From contig CAZZBK010000241.1 of assembly GCA_964652155.1 (NCBI GenBank), positions 1 to 5,171 on the forward strand: a stretch of 5,171 nt of DNA. Direction: 5' to 3'. Below are positions 1 through 5,171 of the stretch, piece by piece. Source of the stretch: CAZZBK01 sp964652155 (GTDB lineage: Bacteria > Planctomycetota > Planctomycetia > Pirellulales > PNKZ01). Below the pieces are notes generated by a model. The model saw nothing but the letters and a program-made list of their open reading frames with translations, did no database searches and was not told the DNA's origin. Position 1 is the stretch's first letter. Every line of letters starts with the position of its first letter. Made by a program: the position numbers and the translations under genes.

Positions 1-21
1 CCTCTCCCGTCAAGGGAGAGG
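1..21. repeat. Perfect 8-bp inverted repeat (hairpin) at window edge
   Basis: CCTCTCCC at 1-8 is exactly complementary to GGGAGAGG at 14-21, with a 5-base loop (GTCAA). The feature touches the window edge, so the stem may continue further left. Hairpins of this CCTCTCCC/GGGAGAGG type occur as dispersed intergenic elements in many GC-rich bacterial genomes. It could be one of these, or the stem of the upstream gene's transcription terminator. No T-run follows the right arm on the + strand, which argues against a rightward intrinsic terminator. Confidence 0.5.
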
Positions 22-75
22 TGCAGACGGCAATGCAGACCTCCGGTCATCGTCTCTTCAAATTGGTTGACACGC

Positions 76-106
76 CTGTTGGCAACAGAGAGACTGGAGC
101 GTCTCT
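76..106. promoter_or_regulatory. Two small inverted repeats upstream of the oxidoreductase gene (possible operator)
   Basis: CTGTTG-G-CAACAG (76-88) is a perfect 6-bp inverted repeat with one central base, and AGAGAC-N6-GTCTCT (89-94/101-106) follows it directly. Both lie 60-95 bases upstream of the start codon at 169. A compact palindrome in this position could bind a dimeric repressor or activator, and the second repeat could form an RNA hairpin. Repeats this short arise by chance fairly often, so the regulatory reading is only an inference. The octamer CGTCTCTT also occurs twice (51-58 and 100-107). Confidence 0.25.
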
Positions 107-111
107 TTCGA

Positions 112-117
112 TAGAAT
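112..117 (+). promoter_or_regulatory. Possible -10 element for the oxidoreductase gene
   Basis: TAGAAT matches five of six bases of the sigma-70 -10 consensus and lies 51 bases before the start codon at 169. No good -35 hexamer sits 16-18 bases upstream: the sequence there is AGAGAC. The nearby TTGACA at 67-72 is too far away to pair with it. This is therefore a weak prediction. Confidence 0.22.
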
Positions 118-154
118 GTCTCGCAGCCCTGTGAGCGATCTCAACCCCTTGGTT

Positions 155-159
155 AGGAG
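155..159 (+). promoter_or_regulatory. Shine-Dalgarno AGGAG for the oxidoreductase gene
   Basis: AGGAG ends nine bases before the GTG at 169, a good distance for initiation. An alternative GTG at 162 lies in another frame and is only two bases from the AGGAG. The site therefore selects the GTG at 169, which also places a complete Tat signal at the N-terminus. Confidence 0.7.
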
Positions 160-168
160 CCGTGCGTC

Positions 169-1545
169 GTGAATCATCCCGAGCCGCAAACCGATTTGTC
201 GCGTCGAGCGTTATTGAAGAAGACAGGCCAAGTGGCTGCCGTGTCGGCCTTGGCGGGGGTCGCGGTGCCGCACGTGCATGCGGCCGAAGACAACACGATT
301 CGCGTTGCCTTGGTGGGCTGCGGCGGTCGTGGGAGCGGCGCGGCGGCCAATGCCTTGGCGGTCAAGAATGGGCCGATCAAGTTGGTGGCCATGGCCGACG
401 TGTTTCCGCACAAGTTGGAGAGCAGCTACAAGGCGCTCTACAACCGCTCGCCCGAGCAAGTGGACGTGAGCGACGATCGCAAGTTCATTGGCTTCGACGG
501 CTACAAGAAGGCGCTCGACTGTTTGCGTCCGAACGACGTGGCCATTTTCGCGACGCCGCCGGCCTTCCGCTGGGTGCATTTCAAGTACGCGATCGAGAAG
601 GGCATTAACGTCTTCATGGAGAAGCCGGTCACGGTCGACGGCCCCTCGACGCGCAAGCTCTTCGAGTTGGCCGACCTATCGGTCAAGAAGAATCTCAAGG
701 TGGGCGTGGGCCTGATGTGCCGCCACTGTGCCGCTCGACAGGAGCTACACGATCGGATCAAAGACGGTGAGATTGGCGACTTGTTGTTCATGCGGGCCTA
801 CCGCGTGGTGGGGCCGACCGGTTCGGCCGCCGCGCCGCCTCGAAGCGACAGCGAGAAGAGCGAGTTGCTCTACCAGATCAAGCACTTCCACGGTTTCTTG
901 TGGGCCAGCGGCGGCGCGTTCAGCGATTTCAACATCCACAACATTGACGAGTGCTGCTGGATGAAGGACGCTTGGCCGGTCGAGGCCAAGGCGCTGGGCG
1001 GTCGTCACTATCGCGGCAACAACGTCGACCAGAACTTCGACGTCTACTCGGTCGAATACACGTTTGCCGACGGCACGAAGCTGTATCTCGACGGCCGTAA
1101 TATCGCCGGCTGCGATAATGAGTTCGCCAGCTATGCTCACGGGTCGAAGGCCGCGGCCGTGATCAGTGCCTCGGGCCATTCGCCCGCCAAGTGCCGGATC
1201 TACAAGGATCAGCGGATGAACAACGACAACATCGCCTGGGCGTATGGCCCGAAGGAGCCCAACCCGTACCAGCTTGAGTGGGATCATCTGGTCGAGGCGA
1301 TTCGCCAGGACAAGCCGTACAACGAGGCGCGTCGCGGTGCCGAGGCGAGCCTGGTCACGTCGATGGGTCGGATGGCCGCGCACACCGGCCGAACGATCAA
1401 GTACGACGAGATTCTCAACAGCGAGCATGAGTTTGCGCCGGGGGTGTCCGAGTTGACGATGGAGAGTCCGGCCCCGGTTCTCTCCGATGCGAGCGGCAAG
1501 TACCCGGTCCCCGAGCCGGGGATCAAGACCCGCCGCGAGTACTAA
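169..1545 (+). CDS. Tat-exported Gfo/Idh/MocA family oxidoreductase
   Basis: This 458-residue protein starts at GTG and has a complete frame to TAA. The N-terminus carries a twin-arginine signal (SRRALLKK, residues 11-18), a hydrophobic stretch to about residue 33, and a likely cleavage site after VHA (36-38), so it should be exported already folded. A Rossmann fold follows at about 44-150, with the nucleotide-binding loop GCGGRG at 50-55. The family's EKP motif at 151-153 contributes the lysine near the cofactor and substrate. The C-terminal domain holds the D-x3-H-x2-D pattern (D253, H257, D260) typical of the active site. Family members oxidise or reduce sugars, inositols and related polyols with NAD(P); the substrate here cannot be read from sequence. 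The C-terminal tail (PVPEPG, then TRREY) resembles planctomycete paralogues. Eight cysteines remain in the mature part, including a C-x2-C at 184-187. The family call is firm and the substrate is unknown. Confidence 0.93.
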   Translation: MNHPEPQTDLSRRALLKKTGQVAAVSALAGVAVPHVHAAEDNTIRVALVGCGGRGSGAAANALAVKNGPIKLVAMADVFPHKLESSYKALYNRSPEQVDVSDDRKFIGFDGYKKALDCLRPNDVAIFATPPAFRWVHFKYAIEKGINVFMEKPVTVDGPSTRKLFELADLSVKKNLKVGVGLMCRHCAARQELHDRIKDGEIGDLLFMRAYRVVGPTGSAAAPPRSDSEKSELLYQIKHFHGFLWASGGAFSDFNIHNIDECCWMKDAWPVEAKALGGRHYRGNNVDQNFDVYSVEYTFADGTKLYLDGRNIAGCDNEFASYAHGSKAAAVISASGHSPAKCRIYKDQRMNNDNIAWAYGPKEPNPYQLEWDHLVEAIRQDKPYNEARRGAEASLVTSMGRMAAHTGRTIKYDEILNSEHEFAPGVSELTMESPAPVLSDASGKYPVPEPGIKTRREY

Positions 1546-1574
1546 ACTCAGCGTTAGACTTGTGTCAATTCAGC

Positions 1575-1620
1575 GACCGAGGCCGCCGGAGCTATTCCAC
1601 GGCGGCCTCGGTCTTTTTTT
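1575..1620 (+). terminator. Strong intrinsic terminator after the oxidoreductase gene
   Basis: The left arm 1575-1588 pairs perfectly with the right arm 1600-1613 over 14 bp, almost all G-C. The loop is 11 bases and seven T residues follow at once (1614-1620). It begins 29 bases after the stop codon at 1543-1545. There is no A-run on the left side, so it should act on rightward transcription only. It would insulate the pst operon from upstream read-through. Confidence 0.92.
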
Positions 1621-1805
1621 AGGAAGGTCGCAGCGCTGGGTGTTTCGTTAACTCTGCCCAGATCACGATTTGCGACGAGTCGCGCGAGGCCAGTCGGGGC
1701 CCTGAGGCGGACGCTTGTCGGATGCTGCCTGGGGGCCAGGGGAAATTCGCGCCGCGCGGGTTGACCATTCTCGGGGCAAGGCTCATCATTCGCTAACAGC
1801 CACCG

Positions 1806-1824
1806 CTTAACATTCGCTCAAACT
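1806..1824 (+). promoter_or_regulatory. Candidate Pho box (direct repeat with 11-bp period) upstream of pstS
   Basis: CTTAACAT (1806-1813) and CTCAAACT (1817-1824) form an imperfect direct repeat with an 11-base period. The first unit contains TTAACA and the second contains TCAAAC at the equivalent position. PhoB/PhoP-type regulators bind tandem units of 11-base periodicity, with CTGTCAT-like, TTAACA-like or CTTAAC-like cores depending on the phylum. The repeat ends 13 bases before a possible -10 hexamer (TATTGT, 1838-1843), roughly the geometry of a box replacing the -35 element. The match is by eye only, and the planctomycete consensus is not known to me. Confidence 0.35.
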
Positions 1825-1837
1825 GTGGACGTCATCG

Positions 1838-1843
1838 TATTGT
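1838..1843 (+). promoter_or_regulatory. Possible -10 element of the pst operon
   Basis: TATTGT matches four of six bases of the sigma-70 -10 consensus and lies 25 bases before the pstS start. It is supported mainly by its position downstream of the Pho-box-like repeat. An alternative promoter is TTGACC (1761-1766) with CATCAT (1784-1789) at a 17-base spacing, which would place the repeat downstream of the start of transcription. Confidence 0.25.
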
Positions 1844-1858
1844 TTCCAATGGTTAAGC

Positions 1859-1883
1859 GAGGTTTCGGATGAGGATGAACATG
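1859..1883 (+). promoter_or_regulatory. Doubled ribosome binding site and start codon at pstS
   Basis: Two overlapping modules of the form GAGG-N6-ATG lie in tandem. GAGG at 1859-1862 serves the ATG at 1869, and GAGG at 1871-1874 serves the ATG at 1881. Both ATGs are in frame and 12 bases apart, and a third in-frame ATG at 1875 lies between them. Either start gives a usable lipoprotein signal, so sequence alone does not settle which is used. Confidence 0.5.
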
Positions 1884-2933
1884 AATGACAAACTGGGGTG
1901 GATTGGCTTGGTGGTCTTGGCGCTGACGATGGCCGGCTGCGGCGGTTCGAGCCAGAAGCCTGGCGCACCTCAAGCCAAGGGGACCACCGAGGCCAAGAGC
2001 GTCGAGGCGAATGCGGCGAGTGTCGAGACCATCAAGATCGATGGCAGCAGCACGGTGTTTCCGGTCATGGAAGCGGTCGCCGAAGAGTTCCAGAAGGCCA
2101 CCAAGATCAAGGTGACCGTGGGCATCTCGGGCACAGGCGGCGGCTTCAAAAAGTTTGTCCGCGGCGAGACCGATATCTCGAACGCCTCGCGTCCGATTTT
2201 GGCGGCCGAGATGGAAGAGGCCCGCAAGAACAACATCGACTACATCGAGCTGCCCATTTGCTTCGACGCCCTGACGCTTGTCGTGCATCCGTCCAATGCG
2301 CTCAACAGCATTTCGATTGCCGAGTTGAAGACGATTTGGGAGCCGGGCGCCGAAGGCAAGCTGACCAAGTGGAGTCAGGTTAATCCGGCGTGGCCCGATG
2401 CGGCGCTCAAGTTGTTCGGTGCCGGCAGCGACTCGGGCACGTTCGACTACTTTACCGAGGCGATTGTGGGCAAGGCCAAGAGCAGCCGCGGCGACTACAC
2501 GGCCAGCGAAGACGACAACGTGCTCGTGCAAGGCGTGGGGGGGGACCAACATGCGTTGGGCTATCTGCCGTTTGCCTACTATCTGCCGAATCAGAACAAG
2601 CTCAAGGCGCTCGAGATTGACAACGGCCAGGGGCCGGTCAAGCCGTCGCTCGAAAACGTGCTCAACGGCAAGTATAACCCGCTGTCGCGGCCGCTGTTCG
2701 TGTACGTGAATAAGGCCTCGGCCGACAAGCCCGGCGTGAAGCAGTTCGTGGAATTCATGCTCAAGCACGTCAAGGACCTGGCCCAAGAGGTCCACTACCT
2801 GCCGCTGCAAGATGCCGCGTATCAGGCTGCCGGCGACCGCTTTTTGAAGCGCGGCACGGGGACGGCGTTTGGCGGCAAGCCCGAGGTCGGCGTGACCGTC
2901 GAGGAACTGCTCAAACGCGAGTTGAAGTCGTAA
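1869..2933 (+). CDS. pstS: Phosphate ABC transporter, substrate-binding lipoprotein PstS
   Basis: This 354-residue protein binds inorganic phosphate outside the inner membrane and delivers it to the PstCA channel. The signal peptide has a short charged start, a hydrophobic core (about 10-21) and a lipobox-like MAGC with the lipidated cysteine at 24; Met at the -3 position is less usual than Leu. A low-complexity linker to about residue 53 would tether the domain to the membrane. Phosphate-site loops typical of the PstS/SphX group follow: DGSSTVFP at 58-65, SGTGGGFKKF at 87-96, TDIS at 102-105 and GAGSDSGTFDYF at 184-195. GGDQHALGYLPFAYY at 224-238 is also conserved in this group. The GSDSGTF loop lacks the arginine that classic E. 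coli-type PstS carries nearby, which places this protein with the second (PstS2/SphX-like) type. ATG 1869 is chosen as the most upstream start with a GAGG; ATG 1881 is equally possible. It heads the pst operon and is probably induced by phosphate limitation. Confidence 0.95.
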   Translation: MRMNMNDKLGWIGLVVLALTMAGCGGSSQKPGAPQAKGTTEAKSVEANAASVETIKIDGSSTVFPVMEAVAEEFQKATKIKVTVGISGTGGGFKKFVRGETDISNASRPILAAEMEEARKNNIDYIELPICFDALTLVVHPSNALNSISIAELKTIWEPGAEGKLTKWSQVNPAWPDAALKLFGAGSDSGTFDYFTEAIVGKAKSSRGDYTASEDDNVLVQGVGGDQHALGYLPFAYYLPNQNKLKALEIDNGQGPVKPSLENVLNGKYNPLSRPLFVYVNKASADKPGVKQFVEFMLKHVKDLAQEVHYLPLQDAAYQAAGDRFLKRGTGTAFGGKPEVGVTVEELLKRELKS

Positions 2934-2966
2934 GACGCGCTCGATCTCGAGCCGGTCACACGACTT

Positions 2967-2970
2967 GGAG
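2967..2970 (+). promoter_or_regulatory. Shine-Dalgarno GGAG for pstC
   Basis: GGAG lies seven bases before a TTG (2978) and ten bases before the ATG directly after it (2981). Both distances work, so it does not separate the two starts. ATG is preferred because TTG starts are uncommon. Confidence 0.5.
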
Positions 2971-2980
2971 TCCTAGGTTG

Positions 2981-3925
2981 ATGAGTACCGCTGAAACGAC
3001 AAGTGTGCCGGCCCGCGTGCCGGCGCGACGTTCGCTGGCCTCGACGGGCAAACCGCCGTGGACCGACCGGCTCGTCGAGTGGATCATGTTCGTCGCCGGC
3101 ATCTCCAGCGTGGCCATCACGCTGGGGATTGCCGGGACGTTGATCGTCGAATCGATCAGCTTCTTTTCGCATGTCTCGCTGGTCGAGTTTTTTACCGAGT
3201 CGCGGTGGACTCCGCTGTTCGAGAATCCGCACTTCGGTATCTTGCCCCTGGTGACCGGCACGCTCGTCACGACCGGCGTGGCGTTGCTGATTGCCTTGCC
3301 GCTGGGGACCACCATCGCCATCTACCTCAGCGAGTTTGCCCCCCCGCGCTTTCGCGAGATCGTCAAGCCCGTGCTTGAACTGCTCAGCGCCGTGCCGACC
3401 GTTGTGTACGGCTATTTTGCCTTGCTGCTGGTCGCGCCGCTGCTGCAAAAGCTCATTCCCGGCATCTCGACGTTTAATATGCTCAGCGCCGGCATTGTGA
3501 TGGGCGTGATGATCATTCCGTACGTCAGTTCGCTGAGCGAAGACGCCCTCCGCTCCGTCCCCATGCTGCTGCGCGAAGGGGCTTACGCGCTGGGTGCCAA
3601 TCGCTTCATCACCGCGATCAAGGTCGTCTATCCGTCGGCGCTCTCGGGGGTCGCCTCGGCCTATATCCTGGGCATCTCCCGCGCCATCGGCGAAACGATG
3701 ATCGTGGCCATTGCGGCCGGCATGCAACCCAACCTGACGCTCAACCCTACCGAGCCCGCCTCAACCATCACCGCCTACATCGTCCAGGTGAGCCTCGGCG
3801 ATCTGCCCCACGGCTCGATCGGGTACCAGTCGATTTTTGCCGCGGGGCTCACGCTGTTTGTCATGACGCTGGCCATCAACGTGTTGGGTTACTGGCTCCG
3901 CAAGCGTTTTCGGGAGACGTACTAA
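2981..3925 (+). CDS. pstC: Phosphate ABC transporter, permease subunit PstC
   Basis: This 314-residue integral membrane protein forms, with PstA, the inner-membrane channel for phosphate. After a polar N-terminal tail of about 30 residues, hydrophobic segments are seen at roughly 34-62, 87-116, 130-153, 168-183, 221-247 and 284-305, consistent with the six helices of the family. The cytoplasmic coupling (EAA) loop that docks on PstB is clear: REGAYALGANRF at 198-209 and KVVYPSA at 214-220, followed by the ISRAIGET motif at 232-239. Length is close to that of E. coli PstC (319). It starts 47 bases after pstS, and its stop lies almost on the pstA start, so co-transcription and coupling are likely. 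The TTG at 2978 would add one residue. Nothing is broken or missing. Confidence 0.95.
   Translation: MSTAETTSVPARVPARRSLASTGKPPWTDRLVEWIMFVAGISSVAITLGIAGTLIVESISFFSHVSLVEFFTESRWTPLFENPHFGILPLVTGTLVTTGVALLIALPLGTTIAIYLSEFAPPRFREIVKPVLELLSAVPTVVYGYFALLLVAPLLQKLIPGISTFNMLSAGIVMGVMIIPYVSSLSEDALRSVPMLLREGAYALGANRFITAIKVVYPSALSGVASAYILGISRAIGETMIVAIAAGMQPNLTLNPTEPASTITAYIVQVSLGDLPHGSIGYQSIFAAGLTLFVMTLAINVLGYWLRKRFRETY
3912..3916 (+). promoter_or_regulatory. Shine-Dalgarno GGGAG for pstA, inside the end of pstC
   Basis: GGGAG lies within the last codons of pstC, ten bases before the GTG at 3927 and 13 before the ATG at 3930. The shorter distance slightly favours GTG, while codon preference favours ATG. 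Its position inside pstC fits translational coupling. Confidence 0.45.
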
Positions 3926-3926
3926 C

Positions 3927-4916
3927 GTGATGGACGACATGAAACGGATCGTCGCCCGACGCAAGCTCGTCGACCGCTTGTTCGCGTTCGTCGGCATCTC
4001 CTGCGTGCTGATCGGGCTGCTCGTGCTGGTGGCCCTGTTGGGCGATTTGCTGTACAACGGCTACGCGCGCATCAGCTGGGATTTTCTCACGTCGTTTCCG
4101 TCGCGCCGCGCCGTCAACGCGGGCATATTGTCGGCCTGGGTCGGCTCGCTGCTAATCATGCTGGTGACCGTCGCCACGGCGGTCCCGTTGGGAGTCGCCG
4201 CCGGAGTTTACCTCGAAGAGTACGCGCCCAAGAATCGGCTCACCGCGATCATCGAGATCAATATCTCGAATCTGGCCGGCGTGCCGTCGATCGTGTATGG
4301 CCTGATGGCACTGGGGTTGTTCGTCTACGTGCTCCCCGACTCACTCAAGCACTTCGTTGCCGCGACGCGCATGAACGATTGGCTGCCGCCGCTGGGGTAT
4401 CTGCTCTCGAATTTGCCCTTTGGACGAACGATCTTCACCGGCGGACTCACGCTGGCCTGCCTCGTGTTGCCCGTCGTAATCGTGGCCACGCGCGAGGCGC
4501 TCCGCACCATCCCCACGAACATTCGCGAGGCGGCCTACGCCATGGGAGCCAGCAAGTGGCAGGTCATTAGCCACCATCTGCTCCCGTACTCGGCCGGCGG
4601 CATCGCCACCGGCGTCATCATCGCCACCAGCCGGGCCATTGGCGAGTCGGCCCCGCTGATCACGATCGGCGCGCTCACCTTCATCGCCTTCTTGCCCGCC
4701 TCGCCGCTGGAAAACTTTCCCCGACACACGTTCTCCTGGCTGTACGACGAGTTCACGGTGCTCCCCACCCAGATGTTCAATTGGGTCTCGCGACCGGGCG
4801 TTGATTTTCAAGCCAACGCCGCGGCCGCCGGGCTGGTGCTGGTCGTCATGACCCTGTCGCTCAATGCCGCCGCGATCATTGTCCGCTACCGTATGCGGAA
4901 GCGAATCAAATGGTAG
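3927..4916 (+). CDS. pstA: Phosphate ABC transporter, permease subunit PstA
   Basis: This 329-residue protein is the second channel subunit and the partner of PstC. Hydrophobic segments lie at roughly 18-43, 66-96, 114-136, 169-188, 222-257 (a broad region) and 296-319. Family signatures are NISNLAGVPSIVYGL at 112-126, the EAA coupling loop REAAYAMGASKW at 200-211 with HHLLPYSAGGI at 216-226, and TSRAIGESAPL at 234-244. It is longer than E. coli PstA (296). The extra length lies partly in a polar loop of about 30 residues between the third and fourth membrane segments (138-168), and partly around residues 262-276, before the FTVLPTQMFNW motif. It follows pstC after one base if GTG 3927 is the start; ATG 3930 is an equally good choice. 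The end overlaps the likely pstB start by seven bases. Confidence 0.95.
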   Translation: MMDDMKRIVARRKLVDRLFAFVGISCVLIGLLVLVALLGDLLYNGYARISWDFLTSFPSRRAVNAGILSAWVGSLLIMLVTVATAVPLGVAAGVYLEEYAPKNRLTAIIEINISNLAGVPSIVYGLMALGLFVYVLPDSLKHFVAATRMNDWLPPLGYLLSNLPFGRTIFTGGLTLACLVLPVVIVATREALRTIPTNIREAAYAMGASKWQVISHHLLPYSAGGIATGVIIATSRAIGESAPLITIGALTFIAFLPASPLENFPRHTFSWLYDEFTVLPTQMFNWVSRPGVDFQANAAAAGLVLVVMTLSLNAAAIIVRYRMRKRIKW

Positions 4917-5171
4917 AATCGGCCCCCATCATGAGCGATCCTCAGCCAGTCAACGATCACCCCCTGGGGGGCGCGGCGCTCGCCGCCAGCGAGTCCAAGC
5001 CCAAGGTCGCCCCGCGCGTCGTCGGACCCTACAAGGCCGAGGCCCGCAACCTTAGCTTCTGGTACGGCACGCATCAGGCGCTCAAGGCGGTCTCGCTCCC
5101 CTTTTGTGCGAACAAGATCACCGCCCTGATCGGCCCTTCGGGCTGCGGCAAGACGACCCTCTTGCGGTGCT
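4910..5171 (+). CDS. pstB: Phosphate ABC transporter, ATP-binding subunit PstB (5' part only)
   Basis: An open frame runs from ATG 4910 to the window end: 87 complete codons and no stop. It encodes the start of the ATPase that powers the PstCA channel. NLSFWYGTHQALKAVSL (47-63) holds the aromatic A-loop (Y52) that stacks on adenine. The Walker A motif GPSGCGKTT at 75-83 follows, then LLRC, as is typical of PstB; Thr replaces the more usual Ser after Lys81. The Q-loop, signature motif and Walker B lie beyond the edge. The 40 or so polar residues ahead of the domain make the N-terminus about 30 residues longer than in E. coli PstB. ATG 4910 overlaps the pstA stop (ATGGTAG) and has a weak GGAAG at 4897-4901. 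An in-frame ATG at 4931 would remove seven residues but has no visible Shine-Dalgarno. Identity is clear from motif and operon position. Confidence 0.92.
   Translation, partial: MVESAPIMSDPQPVNDHPLGGAALAASESKPKVAPRVVGPYKAEARNLSFWYGTHQALKAVSLPFCANKITALIGPSGCGKTTLLRC

Larger units (their letters stand above)
1546..1868. other. Intergenic region between the oxidoreductase gene and the pst operon
   Basis: This 323-base gap contains the terminator at 1575-1620 and, at its right end, a candidate Pho-box-like repeat and promoter (1806-1843) plus the pstS ribosome binding site. Bases 1621-1760 show no convincing coding frame, RNA gene or long repeat. The octamer CATTCGCT occurs twice (1787-1794 and 1811-1818), with a shorter CATTC at 1766-1770. 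Confidence 0.7.

Noticed and set aside
67..72. Perfect TTGACA as a -35 element
   Set aside because: No acceptable -10 lies 16-18 bases downstream (GAGACT and neighbours), and the TAGAAT at 112 is far too distant to pair with it.
162..608. Alternative + strand frame starting at GTG 162
   Set aside because: Its start is only two bases from the AGGAG, and the product is Arg/Gly-rich without any domain. The overlapping frame from 169 encodes a complete Tat signal and the family motifs.
745..1428. Open frame of 227 codons on the - strand inside the oxidoreductase gene
   Set aside because: It is fully contained in a gene with intact Rossmann and active-site motifs, and its composition is typical of antisense shadows.
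1728..1740. CCTGG-GGG-CCAGG inverted repeat in the intergenic region
   Set aside because: A 5-bp stem in GC-rich DNA with no T-run and no neighbouring element is expected by chance.
1546..1868. Possible small RNA, tRNA, riboswitch, CRISPR or mobile-element traces
   Set aside because: Apart from the terminator and the short repeats reported, I saw no cloverleaf, regularly spaced repeats, transposase frame or terminal inverted repeats here or elsewhere in the window.
1818..2810. Long open frame of 330 codons on the - strand opposite pstS
   Set aside because: It lies antisense to a gene with clear family motifs. The translation is rich in Arg, His, Leu, Val and Gln with no recognisable domain, as expected for the mirror of a GC-rich coding frame, and no ribosome site supports it.
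2962..2972. Small hairpin GACT-TGG-AGTC over the pstC ribosome binding site
   Set aside because: A 4-bp stem with a 3-base loop is too weak to claim as a translational switch.
2822..3727. Long open frame of 301 codons on the - strand opposite the pstS end and pstC
   Set aside because: The translation is dominated by Arg, Asp, Gly, Gln and His, is low in complexity and matches no family I recognise. It is a by-product of pstC codon usage, whose membrane-protein frame is clearly real.
169..5171. A novel multi-gene system linking the oxidoreductase to phosphate uptake
   Set aside because: A strong terminator separates the two units, the pst genes are canonical in order and motifs, and nothing in the oxidoreductase sequence points to phosphate or phosphonate chemistry.

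Overview
The window is GC-rich bacterial DNA with all genes on the + strand. It looks like a chromosomal segment from a planctomycete, probably of the Pirellula/Rhodopirellula/Blastopirellula type. The main evidence is the first gene: a Tat-exported Gfo/Idh/MocA oxidoreductase with a C-terminal tail (APGV near residue 423, PVPEPG near 446, ending in TRREY) that I associate with the large paralogous families of these proteins in Planctomycetes. This assignment is inferred from family resemblance and not proven.

Layout. Bases 1-168 are a leader region with a strong hairpin at the left edge, small inverted repeats and a ribosome binding site. Bases 169-1545 encode the exported oxidoreductase. 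A near-perfect intrinsic terminator (1575-1620) closes that unit. The rest of the 1546-1868 intergenic stretch holds a candidate Pho-box-like direct repeat and promoter just ahead of the next operon. Bases 1869-5171 carry a phosphate-specific ABC transport operon in the order pstS, pstC, pstA, pstB, with pstB cut off by the right edge just after its Walker A motif.

How the genes work together. PstS is a lipoprotein that captures inorganic phosphate outside the inner membrane. PstC and PstA form the membrane channel, and PstB is the ATPase that drives import. Gene spacing tightens along the operon: 47 bases between pstS and pstC, 1-4 between pstC and pstA, and a 7-base overlap of pstA with pstB. 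This suggests one transcript with translational coupling. PhoU and the PhoR/PhoB regulators are often linked to pst genes, but none is visible here and they could lie beyond the right edge. The oxidoreductase is separated from pst by the terminator and has no evident functional link to phosphate uptake.

I found no previously undescribed system. The window is an ordinary housekeeping transport operon plus a member of a lineage-expanded oxidoreductase family. The points worth a second look are small: a candidate Pho box, a doubled start module at pstS, start-codon ambiguity at all four pst genes, and lineage-type extensions in PstA and PstB.
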